Shown here in pieces: positions 14,233 to 25,960 of a DNA stretch of 64,000 nt. Both the position numbers and the translations under genes were made by a program. The notes under the pieces are model-generated. The model ran no database searches. It was given only the letters and a program-made list of their open reading frames with translations, and was not told where the DNA came from. This DNA is from Sphagnum compactum (lineage: Eukaryota; Bryophyta; Sphagnopsida; Sphagnales), in contig OZ234499.1 of NCBI GenBank assembly GCA_965153455.1, positions 17,418,271 through 17,482,270 of the forward strand, in the 5' to 3' direction. Within the stretch, counting starts at the first letter, position 1, and each line of letters starts with the position of its first letter.

Positions 14233-14870
14233 GGTGAAAGTATGATTGGGTGGACCCACTGAGAACACCCTCAAAGGAAAATCAAGGAACAAAAATTGGC
14301 CAAATAATATTCATGGGCCCTTTTCTTTAAAAAATTCCTTAATTATAAATTTTTTTTTCATGTTTATTTATTGCATGCCAAAGTATATGGCTTGAAGTTT
14401 CCATTACAATAAAAAAAGGTGGAAATTGTTACAAATTTGTATTTCTTATTGATGTGGCCCCTTTAGGAATCAAATGCTTAAACTTTGGAAATTCATAACT
14501 AAATTACACCTATTCAAATGATTACCCAATAAAGATATCAAATAGGATGCCATTTAAAGTAACTTAGAGAATTATATCCACAAAAAAAGAAAACCCCAAA
14601 CCTTGTTTGAAAAATATTCCTATCCAAAAAGTTTAAGGAACATAACCACTATGACATTCTTGAAAATTTGTGTGAATGAATAGGAGCATCAAAATTCAAA
14701 ATATTTTTCACATTGTTAAAGTTTCAAAATCTATACAAACTAGTTAATGTATTCAACAAAAACATTTACTAAAAACATTTCTTTGTGTTTCCTATATTTT
14801 TCCAATGTTTGATGGGTCTAGAAAAATGAAGGTGTGATGTTCCTTGTGGTACCACCCAATCATACTTTGG
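14233..14870. mobile_element. Inverted-repeat-bounded element, probable MITE
   Basis: The left end reads GGTGAAAGTATGATTGGGTGG. The right end (14852-14870), on the opposite strand, reads CCAAAGTATGATTGGGTGG, giving an almost continuous inverted match of about 17 bases over a 638-bp element. The inside is AT-rich with no coding sequence. A similar element (GGGTGAAAGCACA ends, 603 bp) lies at 18561-19163. No target duplication is certain, so the superfamily is not assigned. Confidence 0.45.
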
Positions 14871-15759
14871 ATAGCTTTTCAAAAGTAAAAGTAGTGGCAA
14901 CTACAACATATGTCTAGTTTATTGAATTTTTTTCTTGAAGAACTCTCAAGCATGACATTAAAAGAGGTTTCTATGGTAGTAATCGTTCCATAAGTCAATT
15001 GCACATTTTTTGTTGTACTGCATGTGCTAACAAAAGGAAGGACAAAAATGAATTCACTACAATAACTTTATTTTTAAAAAATGTTTAACTTGACTAAAAT
15101 GTTCACATTAAACAAAAGGGATGTCCACCTTTATTAGAGGCAACTCAAGACTTGAAAGACAATGGTTTTTTTTACTAATAATTTTGAATAAAACAACCTT
15201 TTTTACTAGGTGTCAATCCAAACATCTAGTCAAAATGGGAAAAACAAATTTGGTCGAGATGGTCAAAACTTGGTCAAATTGGCCATACTAAAGACACTTA
15301 ATCAAATAAATTAAGCCTATTAAGAAATGCTTGGCCTAATTTTTATTTTTATTACATAGGAAAATAATAAGTAGGTAGGTAATCATTATAACTTAATTAT
15401 AGTATAAATATGGCTAGCCTACTAACAGCTTATATGCTACATAGGCAAGGTTATCTAACCTATTAATTAGGCGAAATTTTGTTCAATAGTAAAATACCAC
15501 TATAAAAAATGTAATTGTTTAGAAGGTTCAATTTGATTAAAATTTTTACATTGATTGAAGTTAATGTCGACCTTGATTAAAGGTTTGTGACATGAGAGAC
15601 ACCTTTTACTTTTGATTAGTGCATTTGATTAAAGTGATGTTTTTAACTAAATGTCAATTTGGACATTTAATCAAAAAGTACAAGGCGAAAAAAAAGGTTC
15701 ATCAAGATTATTCGGACTTTGGCAAATTGGTCATATTAATTTGACATTGACTAAGTTTA
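14871..15759. other. AT-rich stretch with a diverged direct duplication
   Basis: No gene. Sequence at about 15080-15300 reappears in diverged form at about 15530-15740, with matching landmarks such as gtcaatccaaacatctagtc against gtcaatttggacatttaatc. This suggests an old duplication of roughly 430 bp running into the TAGGT-rich block that follows. Confidence 0.35.
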
Positions 15760-16640
15760 GGCCAAAGCTACCTACCTACCATAGCTAGTTAGCATACTAG
15801 ATAAGCCTATGTTATCTACTTAGCCTATTAACGAGGCTTTATAAGTTACCTATAACCTAGCATTGCTAGTAGGCTTGCCTATTATTTATATCTAGGCTAT
15901 CCACTTAACATAGTTAACTAATTTACTAGTTAGGATAGGTTAGGTTATGTGTAGCCTATTAACATAGGTACCTAACTTATTAATTTGGCCTAGGCTACCT
16001 ACTTAATTATCTTACCTAGGCCTAAGTTAGATAACTATGCTAGGTTAAATAGATAATTTATGTTTAATTAGTAGGTTAACTAATTATGTTAAACAGCTAG
16101 GCCAGGTTAGGTAGTTATGTTAGGTAGCTTAAGCCTAATTATTATATAGGTTAGGTAGTTAAATTATGCTAAATATATAGCCTAGCCTTAGGCCTATCTA
16201 ATATATAAGTTAAATAGGCTAGGTAGGTAAGTTAGTAGGTTATTAGTAGGTTAATGTACTAAGTAGGCAGATGGCCAAACACAACAACCTAACTATTACT
16301 TATTTTTTATTACCTACATCCAGCCTACCTACCTATTACCTACCTTCATAAGTTTATTTATGTATCAAGGTTTGGAATAAATATCATTAAATTGACAAAA
16401 GTTATTGAACCATATATTGGCACCAGTTCATTGGTTAAAAACTTGGTTTATCTTTGTGGAGGTGGGGGATTCAATTCTTACTTGCAATGTATTAACTTAT
16501 TCACATGCCTAGGGTGCTATCATAGGTAGGTTACTTAGGGTAGCCTAGGCTAGTGTAGGTAGGTTAAGGTGGTTAAATAGGTTTGGGTAGGCTAATAGGT
16601 AAATAGGTTACTTTTTACTAACCTATTTATTTATCTACCT
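15760..16640. repeat. TAGGT/ACCTA-rich degenerate satellite-like block
   Basis: About 0.9 kb dominated by variations of TAGGTAGGTTA, CTAGGC and their complements, with a few scattered repeats starting from 15360. The units are too variable for one period to be read by eye. There is no open frame of note. Similar TAGGTAGG words appear at 20520-20590 inside the CACTA element, so this may be the remains of another element interior rather than a true satellite. Confidence 0.6.
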
Positions 16641-18560
16641 AGGTTGAAAACACAAATAGGTGGATAGTTTAGAATATCATAGTCATAACATTTCATGGCT
16701 ATGTGACTAAAAGGTGGCATTTGAAAGTTTAAATTTTACATTAACTAAAATTATAATTTATCACAATATGACATTTAACAAACTATGTTATCCAATGTGC
16801 ACTCCTCTTTACTTATAGTTAACATATAGATATATATGTGATTGGCAAAACAATTCATGTGAAAGCTTGGAATTTTGAATGCAAAATGGACTTTCAATGA
16901 GTAAAATGAAATAATTTTTGTAAATTAATTTCTTAAATCAAAATTTCTTGTAATTGGGAAAGTTTCAATTTATTTTACTTTTACGCAACTCATTTGATGT
17001 GAGATTATTTTTTATTTTCAATTTTGACACTACTATGTCATGTTTATTGAATTCACATTTAAATTTAATATGTGGAACAAAGACAATGTTGTTATTTCAA
17101 AACTTCATTATAGGTCTATGTTTTTCATATATTCATCCATATTTATCAATGTGATTCTCAATAAAGTCTATTGCAACATGGATAATTACAAAAAATGGCA
17201 ATTATTAATGTTAAATATGGCTTTACATATAAAATTCATTTATAATCTAAAAATGTAAACCTCTTGCATAGCTTCATTGTTTATTTTCTTTGGACAGAGA
17301 GATGTAGGAAGAACTTTGAAGTCATTTATTCTAGCTCTAAGATTTTCAAGTAAGCCTAGACCTCTTTAAAACTAGCTTTCATGAGACCCTTGAGGCTAAG
17401 GCCAATTTGGCTCTAACTAAGGTTGATTTCATTATTACTTGGACTTTTTTGGACTTGTTCATGCATTGGGATGGGAAATGGTCCCTCCTGCCCCCTTTGT
17501 ATTACCTTGAATTTGACTTTATGATGTGATGTGACTATTTGTCACCTTCCTTCATTATGGGGTTTTTCTCTTGAAGGTGAACCATAAAGTTTGTAACACT
17601 TTTTATGACCTTAAGGTTGGGTGGAGAGCTCATAGTAAATGTGTGCTTTTTATATTTCTATTTTCAAATTAAAGTCAATTTCAAACACATTTATTAATAG
17701 GTTCAAGTTATTAAACAACTTAGTTCCACAATATTGGTTCTTGGTCACTTTTTCGTTTAAAAATAACCTTTCGTCTTGGTTTTAATTTTTTATAAAAAAT
17801 CCGGTACGTTCTTTAGATGTGGTGTTAAAATGTTTTTAAACCATTTGATTTTGATTTTGGCACATTTTTTCAAATTGAGAACTGTCATGTTTGGTTTGAA
17901 AATCAAATTCAATTCTATGCAAAAAAAAACCCACAAAAATGATAGCTTTTACTTGATCAACTCTAATGATTGGTCTAGGTGATTGCATTTAAAATAGTCT
18001 ATTAATTTATACCTTCTCATTTTTTGTGCTTACGGGTTGCCATTGGCAAATGCTTTGTACACAATATGTTGGATGTGATAAAAAATACTAGAGGCCCAAA
18101 TAATGAATATAGGTGAAATGTTTTTAAAGAACCTACACTTGTGGTCAAAGAATTATTTTTTCATGTTTTAGTTCAAACAAAAGGCTAGGTCCATGTCTTA
18201 TTTCTTGTACTAGTTTCACCAAAAGGGCACGAGTACAACTTCAAGTGACAAGAACTCAAATCTAAACACCTTAGGTTCAACAACACAAATCAAGACAACT
18301 GCCAACATTAGTTTGCATTAGTGTTGGTTGGGTATCGATTTTTTTTAGAATTGTTGGATTTGGTTATGACATAAAAATTAATAAAGACTCGGTTTTTTGT
18401 TAAATTTTTAATATATTTTTTACACCAATTCAAGTTATCATTTTTAGAATTTTTTTTATTGGTTCTTACAAATGGGTAAAAAATCCTTTAAGGTGTACCA
18501 CCAAGGACAAAAAAGGTTTAGTCCTTATCATAATCCTTTTTGCCCCTATATTTTGATCTT
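16641..18560. other. AT-rich geneless stretch with copia leader similarity
   Basis: No supported gene. Bases 17575-17640 resemble 8928-8993 just upstream of the copia gag remnant (shared agttGGTTGGGTGGAGAGCTCATAG-like core, written here only in part). This marks a second, coding-less piece of that retroelement family. The three overlapping short frames at 16954-17258 have no motif. Confidence 0.35.
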
Positions 18561-19163
18561 GGGTGAAAGCACATTATGATGGTCAAAGATTGTTGTCGCA
18601 AATATTACTTTTTGAAACTACATGTTTATGAACTTCTACCAAGTTAATATTGAAACATTGTTTTGCAAATAATACTTGGATTAAGGTGGTTCAAAACCAA
18701 AAAATAAAATGGTCAAAAACAATCTCACTTTGAAATTGATATTAGATGATTGAAAAAATTGTAATCACATCGATATTTTGTAAATTGAAAATATGCTTCA
18801 AAAATCATTTAAACAATTAATAAACTTGATGAAGTATTTAATCGTATATTACATATGAGTTCATGGTCCATTTCAATCCTATATAAAAATGTCCATTCAT
18901 GTGATTTCACAAAAAAATACATGGATGAGGTTTTTCATTCAAACAAGCATAAGTGTGTGAATACATGAAAGTTTTTTGAAAAAACATTATCATTTGAAAG
19001 ATAACAAGTATTGTGAAAGAGGATTGTCAAAATCCATTTTTGGTGTTTTTCAAAAGGCTAGATGAAATGAAAAAAAAATCGTCCCCTAGAATAATACAAA
19101 GTGTATTTTGAAAAAAAATACATTTTCTTGCCTGAAATGTACCACTGTAGTGTGCTTTCACCC
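18561..19163. mobile_element. Inverted-repeat-bounded element, probable MITE
   Basis: The left end GGGTGAAAGCACATTATGATGG matches the complement of the right end (19142-19163, GGGTGAAAGCACACTACAGTGG) at about 17 of 22 positions over a 603-bp span. There is no coding sequence inside. Length and the GGTGAAAG terminus resemble the element at 14233-14870. The target duplication is not clear. Bases 19164-19519 to the right are AT-rich with nothing recognised. Confidence 0.45.
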
Positions 19164-19519
19164 CCTTATCAGAATAAAGGAGTCAAAAAGTGTCAAATAT
19201 TTCATAAGTACCATATTTATAACCACTAAAATTCTAAATTTTATCATAATCATCCATAAATCTGTCTTTACATGGTAGAAAAGGACTAGGTTAAAAATAC
19301 AAAAAATGGTGATGTTATGTTACAATTTTGGTACACTTAAAAAAATTTAAACCCTCATGTGATAACAATTGATTATCCTTGGCTAGTTTTCATAGACTGA
19401 TTATGACTTTTTAAAATCAAAATAACAAAACATTAAATCCGATTTAAATTTTTTAATATAATATTGACAAGGTGCGAATATTATCATTTTACACATTTAA
19501 AGTTTAGAATCTTCATCTC

Positions 19520-20210
19520 ATTCCAAGACACCTTCAAATTGCTCTAACTCCTTTTTCTAAATCTCCATTTGTTTTAATAAATTATATTAAATTAAATGGA
19601 GATTTACATCCTATTGAGGGTCGTTTGGCCAATTTTTATTCACAAAAATTAATTTTCTAAAATTTCAATTTATAACTTACATCTTTTAAAATTAGTAAGT
19701 ATTCATGCTAAAAAAAATTTCTTTTGATTTCAATCTATGATCCAACAATGCTTAGGACCTGTTGAGTAAAAAAACTAATAGTAAGAAACATTGTTTCATG
19801 TTTCTCCCACCATTGAAAAAGACATTTGATGTCTTTAACATCTCGTTGGTAATGTCTGGAAATCAATAACTTCCTCTTCATAAATTCTTTTGTTGGTTCA
19901 CTTGTATTTGCAATCTATTAAAAAATTCCAATCTTGATAAAAAAATTCAAGCACCAACAAAACTTTTTACATATGGGTGCAAATGTTCATGGCAATTTAC
20001 CAACATAGGATATATGGTGTATGCATTATCTAGTGGCTCATTTTAGGCAGATACAACATTCACAAGAGTCACAAGCAAATTTTTATAAATTTTTTATAAA
20101 TTTTTATAAAGGTTAGTGTAATCTTTGACTATTTAAGTTTCAATCACTTATGAAACCTCTTAAAACTAGGTCAATACCCATATTGAAAACTGTTGTTGTT
20201 AGTGAGTATC
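19520..20210 (-). pseudogene. hAT transposase copy 2, C-terminal part
   Basis: C-terminal remnant of the same BED-type hAT transposase as at 1501-3830. On the minus strand 19618-19665 reads a LIFVNKNWPND-like segment, and 19680-19760 reads IVGS, a stop, then IEIKR, equivalent to the SQIETKRIF dimerisation motif. YPMLVNCHEHLHP lies near 19980-20020. Stops and frameshifts are frequent. The remnant continues in the N-terminal direction at 24426-25695. About 4.2 kb, including a complete CACTA element, lies between the two parts. Confidence 0.65.
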
Positions 20211-23148
20211 ACTACTAGGAAATGCATCCTAGTTCACTATGGGTTTCACTAAATTTGTGAGTGAATTTGGACATTTTTACCTAGTGGAATTGTTTAACTC
20301 CCTAGTGAACAGGGACTAGTTGTTACGGACAATGACTTGTTTCACTAGTACCTAGTGAAACAAGGTTATTCTCAAGTGAAATACAAACTTACCAAACCAT
20401 TCACTTGCTAGTTAATTAACTAACCAGTATAGAAATTAATTAAATTTTAATTATTTAATATATAATACTATTGATAATTTCATGATTTTTAAAGCTTATT
20501 ATTTATTGACACGTGTCACTACCTACGTTAGGTTAAAAACCTAAATTAGGTAGGTAGGCCACATAATCAACCTAGGCACCTAACCTAAGAATTCGATAGG
20601 AGAATATTCAGTCAACATACCATTGTTGACCACACACAACACCACCCATGAGGTTTGATCCCTTGACCTTTGGAATGGAGGCAAACACCTTTACCATCAA
20701 ACCACCCCGCTTGTTGTGATAATATGTTACATTACATTTTATTTATCAAATATTTCATTTTAAACATTACAAAAACATAAACTTTGAAAATTAATATCTT
20801 ATTAAAATTTTGTTCAAATGAAATGATTTGAATTTACTTTTTAAAAATATTCAATAATGTATATATTACATTTATTTCCTTTTGAAAGTTTAAAATCATT
20901 TGAAAACAAAAAAAAGTTGAATATCATTATTCTATAACAATTCAATGACTATTCTTTTGAAAAAAAAGTTTTAGTAAATGGATTTCTTTTTGTTAATATA
21001 ATAATACTACCTATGTTAAACTACTTTCAATTATTATATGATTTTTTTCATTAATTTAAATGATTTCACCCTACATTATTTACGGTTATTAATGGCTATT
21101 GTAAATTACTTTTGGTTATTTTTTGCTATTTCACTTTAGGCTACTTTTGGTTATTTAAAGTTATTTTTGGCTATTTTAACTTATTTCACCTTAGGCTATT
21201 TTCAACTATTGTAAGTTTTTTTTGTTATTTTATGTTATTTTTGGCTATTATAGATTATTTCAATTTAGATTACTTGTAGTTATTATAAATTACTTTTGGT
21301 TATTTTAACTTATTTCACCTTAGGTTATTTTCAGCTATTGTAAGTTTTTTTTGTCTATTCTATGTTATTTTTGGCTATTGTAAATTATTTCAATTTAGAC
21401 TACTTGTAGCTATTATAAGTTATTTTTGGCTATTGAAAACTATTTCACTTTAAGTTCTTTTTGTTTATTATAAATCATTTCACCTTAGATTAGTTTTGGC
21501 AATCCTAAGCAATTATAATATATGGATATTGGTTGTTCTTTTATTAGTGCTATTAGAGGTTATTAATGGCTATTGATACCTATTCTATTTGTGGTTATTT
21601 ATGTTTTTAGTGGTTATTCTATTAATAATTATTGGTGGTTATTATATTAATGGCCATTAGTAGTTATTCTATTGGTGGCTATTTGTGGTTATTTTATTGG
21701 TGGCTATTATAAAAATGGTTACTGGTGGCTATTATATTGATAGCTACTGGTGGCTATTCTATTAATGGCTACTGGTGGCTATTCTCTTAATGGCTACTAG
21801 TGGCTATTCATGATTAATGTATTGATAGCTATTGGTGGTTATTCTATTAATGGTTATTTGTGATTAATCTATTAATGGCTATTGGTGGTTATTCTATTAA
21901 TGGTTATTTGTGATTAATCTATTAATGGCTATTGGTGGTTATTCTATTAATGGTTATTTGTGATTAATCTATTAATGGCTATTGGTGATTATTCTATTAA
22001 TGGTTATTTGTGATTAATCTATTAATGGCTATTTATGATTAATGTATTAATGACTATTGGTGGTTATTTTATTAATGGTTATTTATGATTAATCTATTAA
22101 TGGCTATTGGTGGCTATGTTATTAATGGCTATTCGTTATTAATCTATTAATGGCTATTAGTGGTTATTCTACTAATGGTTATTCGTGATTAATTTATTAA
22201 TGGTTATTGGTGGTTATTCTATTAATGACTATTGGTGGTTATTCTATTAATGGCTGTTGGTGGCTATTCTATTAATGGCTGTTGGTGACTATTTTATTAA
22301 TGGCTGTTGGTGGCTATTCTATTAATGGCTATTAGTGATTATTTCGTTGTAAGCCATTGGTGGTTATTGGTGGCTATTTTATGAATGGCTGTTAATGGTT
22401 ATTATATTATAAGTTATTGTTGGTTATTATATGTTATATTACAACTATTAGTGATTATTGTATTATAAATTATTTTTTGATATTCTATGTTACAATATCA
22501 TAACTATTGGTAGTTATTATATTATAGGGTATTTAAAATTATTTTTCATAGTTTATTATTTTCTATTCTAAGTTATTTTTACCTTAGGTCATTATATTTT
22601 GTTTTAGATTATTTTAAAGTTATTATGCTTAGGATAAAATAATTTATAATAACATTAAATGGAGTGACCTTGAATAATTTAAAGTATAACTTGAAATAAC
22701 ATATATTAATTTTAAATAAAATAACCTAAGGTATAGCCTAAAATTAGTTGAATAATTTAATTTTAAATAATTTAAAAGCTTATAATAAACTAGTTAAGAT
22801 ACTTTAAGGTAAAATAACATGTAATAATTTAGGGTACAATAATTTATAATAGCTTATAATAACATAAAATATAAATTACAATAACTAAAGTAGCTTAAAA
22901 TAATATAGGGTATATCATAAAGTAACATAGATAAAATATTTTTAAAAACATAGAAATAAACCTATTTGCTATAGTAAATTGTAATAGTGAATTATGTTAA
23001 TTCGAAATGAAACATGATGTCTACATAGTGATATTATAATGAAATAACTTTCACTAGGTGAAATCAGTAAAATGCAATGAAGTTATTTCACTTTTAAGGT
23101 CCCATAGTGATTTAAGTTAGTAAATTACACCCCACTTTGGTAGTAGTG
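20211..23148. mobile_element. Non-autonomous CACTA (En/Spm-type) transposon
   Basis: The left end reads CACTACTAGGAAATGCATCC, and the right end on the complementary strand reads CACTACTACCAAAGTGGGG. Both start with the diagnostic CACTA, and both subterminal regions contain TCACTATGGG. The element is flanked by the 3-bp duplication TAT (20208-20210 and 23149-23151), the size expected for this superfamily. No transposase (TNP2-like) frame is present, so it would depend on a partner element. Subterminal CACTAG and TAGTGAAA words at 20340-20360 and 23040-23060 resemble transposase binding repeats. The middle is largely minisatellite. It is inserted within DNA that itself interrupts hAT copy 2, so it is younger than that copy. 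Confidence 0.88.
21040..22640. repeat. Minisatellite array inside the CACTA element
   Basis: The block is built from words such as GGCTATT, GGTTATT and CTATTAATGG. The best preserved section is 21851-22010, where a 50-bp unit (tggttatttg, tgattaatct, attaatggct, attggtggtt, attctattaa) repeats three times nearly without change. Flanking parts are shorter and more variable, for example about 25-bp units at 21700-21790 and 22200-22330. The reading is AT-rich on both strands with no useful open frame. Confidence 0.85.
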
Positions 23149-24425
23149 TATGGTGAAATCACTTTGAAGATCCTAAAAACAAATCCCATCAAATCCATAA
23201 GAATGAAATACACACTTTAAAAATTCATAACTACCATTTAGTTAAATTTTCAAAAAAAAGATTTCATGTTTAATTTTATGATTTCATTCTTCAACTTGTG
23301 TTTAATCATTACAAACGATTTGGAGTGGAATTCAATATGAATTCCTAAATTTTTTGATAATCTAGTCAACTAATTAATCCACATTTTTAATTTCAAAAGT
23401 CCACTATTCATGGTGAATTCATTATTTTCAAAAAATAATTATGAAAATGTCTTCATATTCAAGTTGTTAGTTTAGATATATTCATCATTTAATTTACTTA
23501 AATTAAATTATTCATCATAAAAAATTAAACACAAAGCACTTTGCGAAAATTGCTACTAGGGTGTGATCACAGTCAAACAAACCACAAAACATGTTAGATG
23601 ACAAAAAAGTTATCAAAATTTTCAAACATATTTTTGTAATGCCACTTTAATGTCATGTTGGTCAAGGAAATTTGTGATTAAAAAAAAATCAATTAATTTA
23701 ATAAGTTGAGTTTTGGTTTTAGTAAAAGACTTTTGAAGTTGAACACCCCAAAATTAGTTTTATTCAGCATTAGGCTGACTCTTTTAATAAAGAAATTTTG
23801 ATGGGATTTTTTTTGAAATGATGATAATCTACCATACACATATGAAAAACATTCATAATTAAAAGTTTGTGGTACTTGGAAATTTTAGCAATTCAAAATA
23901 TAATTTTAGAAATTTCAAACTTCAAGAATCATTTGCTATATGTAAAAGGGTCATAATGTGTATCACATATGAACAAAGTTTTGGTTTATGATACAAAAAA
24001 CTAAAGCTTAAAGTAGTTATCATATTTTAGCATGATTTAAAATTATGATCATTTTTCAAGACGAAACATAGAATCTAGTAGAATTTGTACACTTTTAGAG
24101 AATTCATATTAATTAAAAAAGAGTTAACACATGTAATGTAATTTATTGGAGGACTTGTCAATATTTTAAGGAACATGTTGCAAAAAGAATCCTTCAAAAA
24201 TTCCTTTCTATGAAAAATTCAAAATCTTCAAAAAGGGCCCATTTATGGTTGGGTCCTTTGTCATTGTTGGCTTGTTTGATTGTGATCGCATACACTATGA
24301 CTCCAAAAGTGAACCATACTTTATTTTGCATTCACCATAAAGAATCTTTTTATCACATTTTTGCACATCAGTTCAATTCTTTGGTCCTTTCCTACAAATG
24401 TGAATTCTATATGAAAGCTTTTAAA
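23149..24425. other. Unassigned insert between the two parts of hAT copy 2
   Basis: This 1.3 kb lies between the CACTA element and the point where hAT similarity resumes. It is AT-rich, shows no transposase or retroelement motif, and the 73-codon frame at 24210-24431 has no recognisable feature. It is probably the remainder of an insertion into hAT copy 2 that was itself hit by the CACTA element; its ends are not defined. Confidence 0.35.
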
Positions 24426-25695
24426 AATTAGATTTAACATCATGGAAACATGTTGTGTGTTTTTTTTCTTCATACTTCCTTAGGAATGAAAGGAAAGAAT
24501 CTAGTACACCACAAACCTCCTTTAATTTTTAATGTTAATGGCTAGTAAAACTAACTCATTAGCAAGACTAGATTCATATTCCATTAAGCTTTCAAAATAA
24601 GGTAGAAGTTTGTTATCTTTTAGTTTTGAACTCAAGGAAATTGTAAAGTAATGCATCACTAAATAACCAAAGTTCACAAGACTAGTTTAGAACATGGCAA
24701 TGATAATGCAAGAAAAATAGTCCATAATAATTTGAGAAATATGCCACATTAGAAGAGGTGACATCTGTCTAATAACTTTCATAGTAGTCTATTTGTTGTA
24801 GCAAAGTACAATAGTTGCCCAAGATTGTAATGCCTCCTAAAACACTATTATTTTACTAGCAAACCTACAAAACAATAACAAGAAAATTAGTACCATAAAT
24901 AAAATCTAAAATATCAAAAAGCTATGTTCAAAGTTGAAAAATTATCTAAAATAAAGAAATGATACCTTGTTTTCATTGTGTGTTCAATTTCCTTGGGTGT
25001 AAACCAGCTTCATTAGAAGTATTCTTCCACTCATGCCAACCCTTCCCAAATTTTTTGGGCCAAGTGATGTAGTTTTGAAAATCTACTTATGCAAACTTAA
25101 GAAAGATATGTTTGAGCTCTTTGCACACTGTTTCATTTGTTGTGCCATACTGATATGCCCTGGAAAAAACATGGCCAAAACAACTCGAAAGTTTCTTCCA
25201 AACCAAAAGATTCACAACTAACAACTAATTCAATGCATTGGTCATTACATTGAGGTTAACTAGTTTTCATCTTTGACATAAACAATAGTTTTTTTCCTTA
25301 AACCATACTTGTCCAACAAATTTGTCAAACTTTGAGCCAAGGCCTACCTTGTAGTTGTTGTATTATCAAATAGTCCAATATTGACATGTTTGGGTTGCCA
25401 ATCATTTCCCAAAAGTTAGTGACCAATGCAAACATGCTATATCCCCCTTCGGACATTTAGAGATCAAAGCTAGTAATTGTAAAATGACATTTTGCTAAAT
25501 TTGTTTGAGAACATAAAGTTGTTTTGTTTTTTGCACTAACTTTATTTATATATCTTGTGCAAATTACTTTTTGAAAAAAAATCAACTCTTGAACATAGAT
25601 GCAAAGCCAAATGTTTGAACCACATATTTTCTACAAACTGCATTGATAAATTATGTTTCACAACCAAAAGATCAAGATCTTTTTGAAAGGATCTA
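24426..25695 (-). pseudogene. hAT transposase copy 2, N-terminal part
   Basis: Minus-strand remnant that completes 19520-20210. About 25640-25695 encodes SFQKDLDLLVVKHNLSMQF followed by ENMWFKHLALHLC, the segment after the BED finger in this family. 25450-25470 encodes FDL, a stop, MSEGG, matching the WMSKRAHD block of copy 1. 25290-25345 encodes QSLTNLLDKYGLRKK. 24440-24460 corresponds to NMLCLMLN. The BED finger itself is absent: the coding similarity ends at about 25695, where AAC/AAG-rich simple sequence begins. Compared with copy 1 it is 5'-truncated, interrupted and more mutated. Confidence 0.65.
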
Positions 25696-25960
25696 TCACA
25701 ATAGGAGCAACAAGTGGTGAAAGCAAACAACAAAACAACAATAAGTGGCGAAATCAAGTGGCAAAGTAGCAGTAGCAAACATCAAAATAATAGCAACAAG
25801 AAGTGGCGAAAGCAAGTGAGCAAATGGTGGCAAGTGACAAAAGTGAGCAAGCAAGTTAGCTACAAAGTAATAACGAGCGATGAAACAACAGCCAATAAGC
25901 AAGAGGTGAAGGGGGGGCAAGTAGAAAGGGAAGAAAGAAGTGGGAGCACCCAAAATTCTT
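25696..25960. repeat. AAC/AAGTGGC-rich low-complexity block
   Basis: Purine-rich imperfect repeats of words such as aagtggcgaaa, gcaagtg and aacaacaa directly bordering hAT copy 2, in the same relative position as the minisatellite at 4490-4980 next to copy 1. The open frames on both strands here (85 and 92 codons) are by-products of the composition. Confidence 0.5.
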
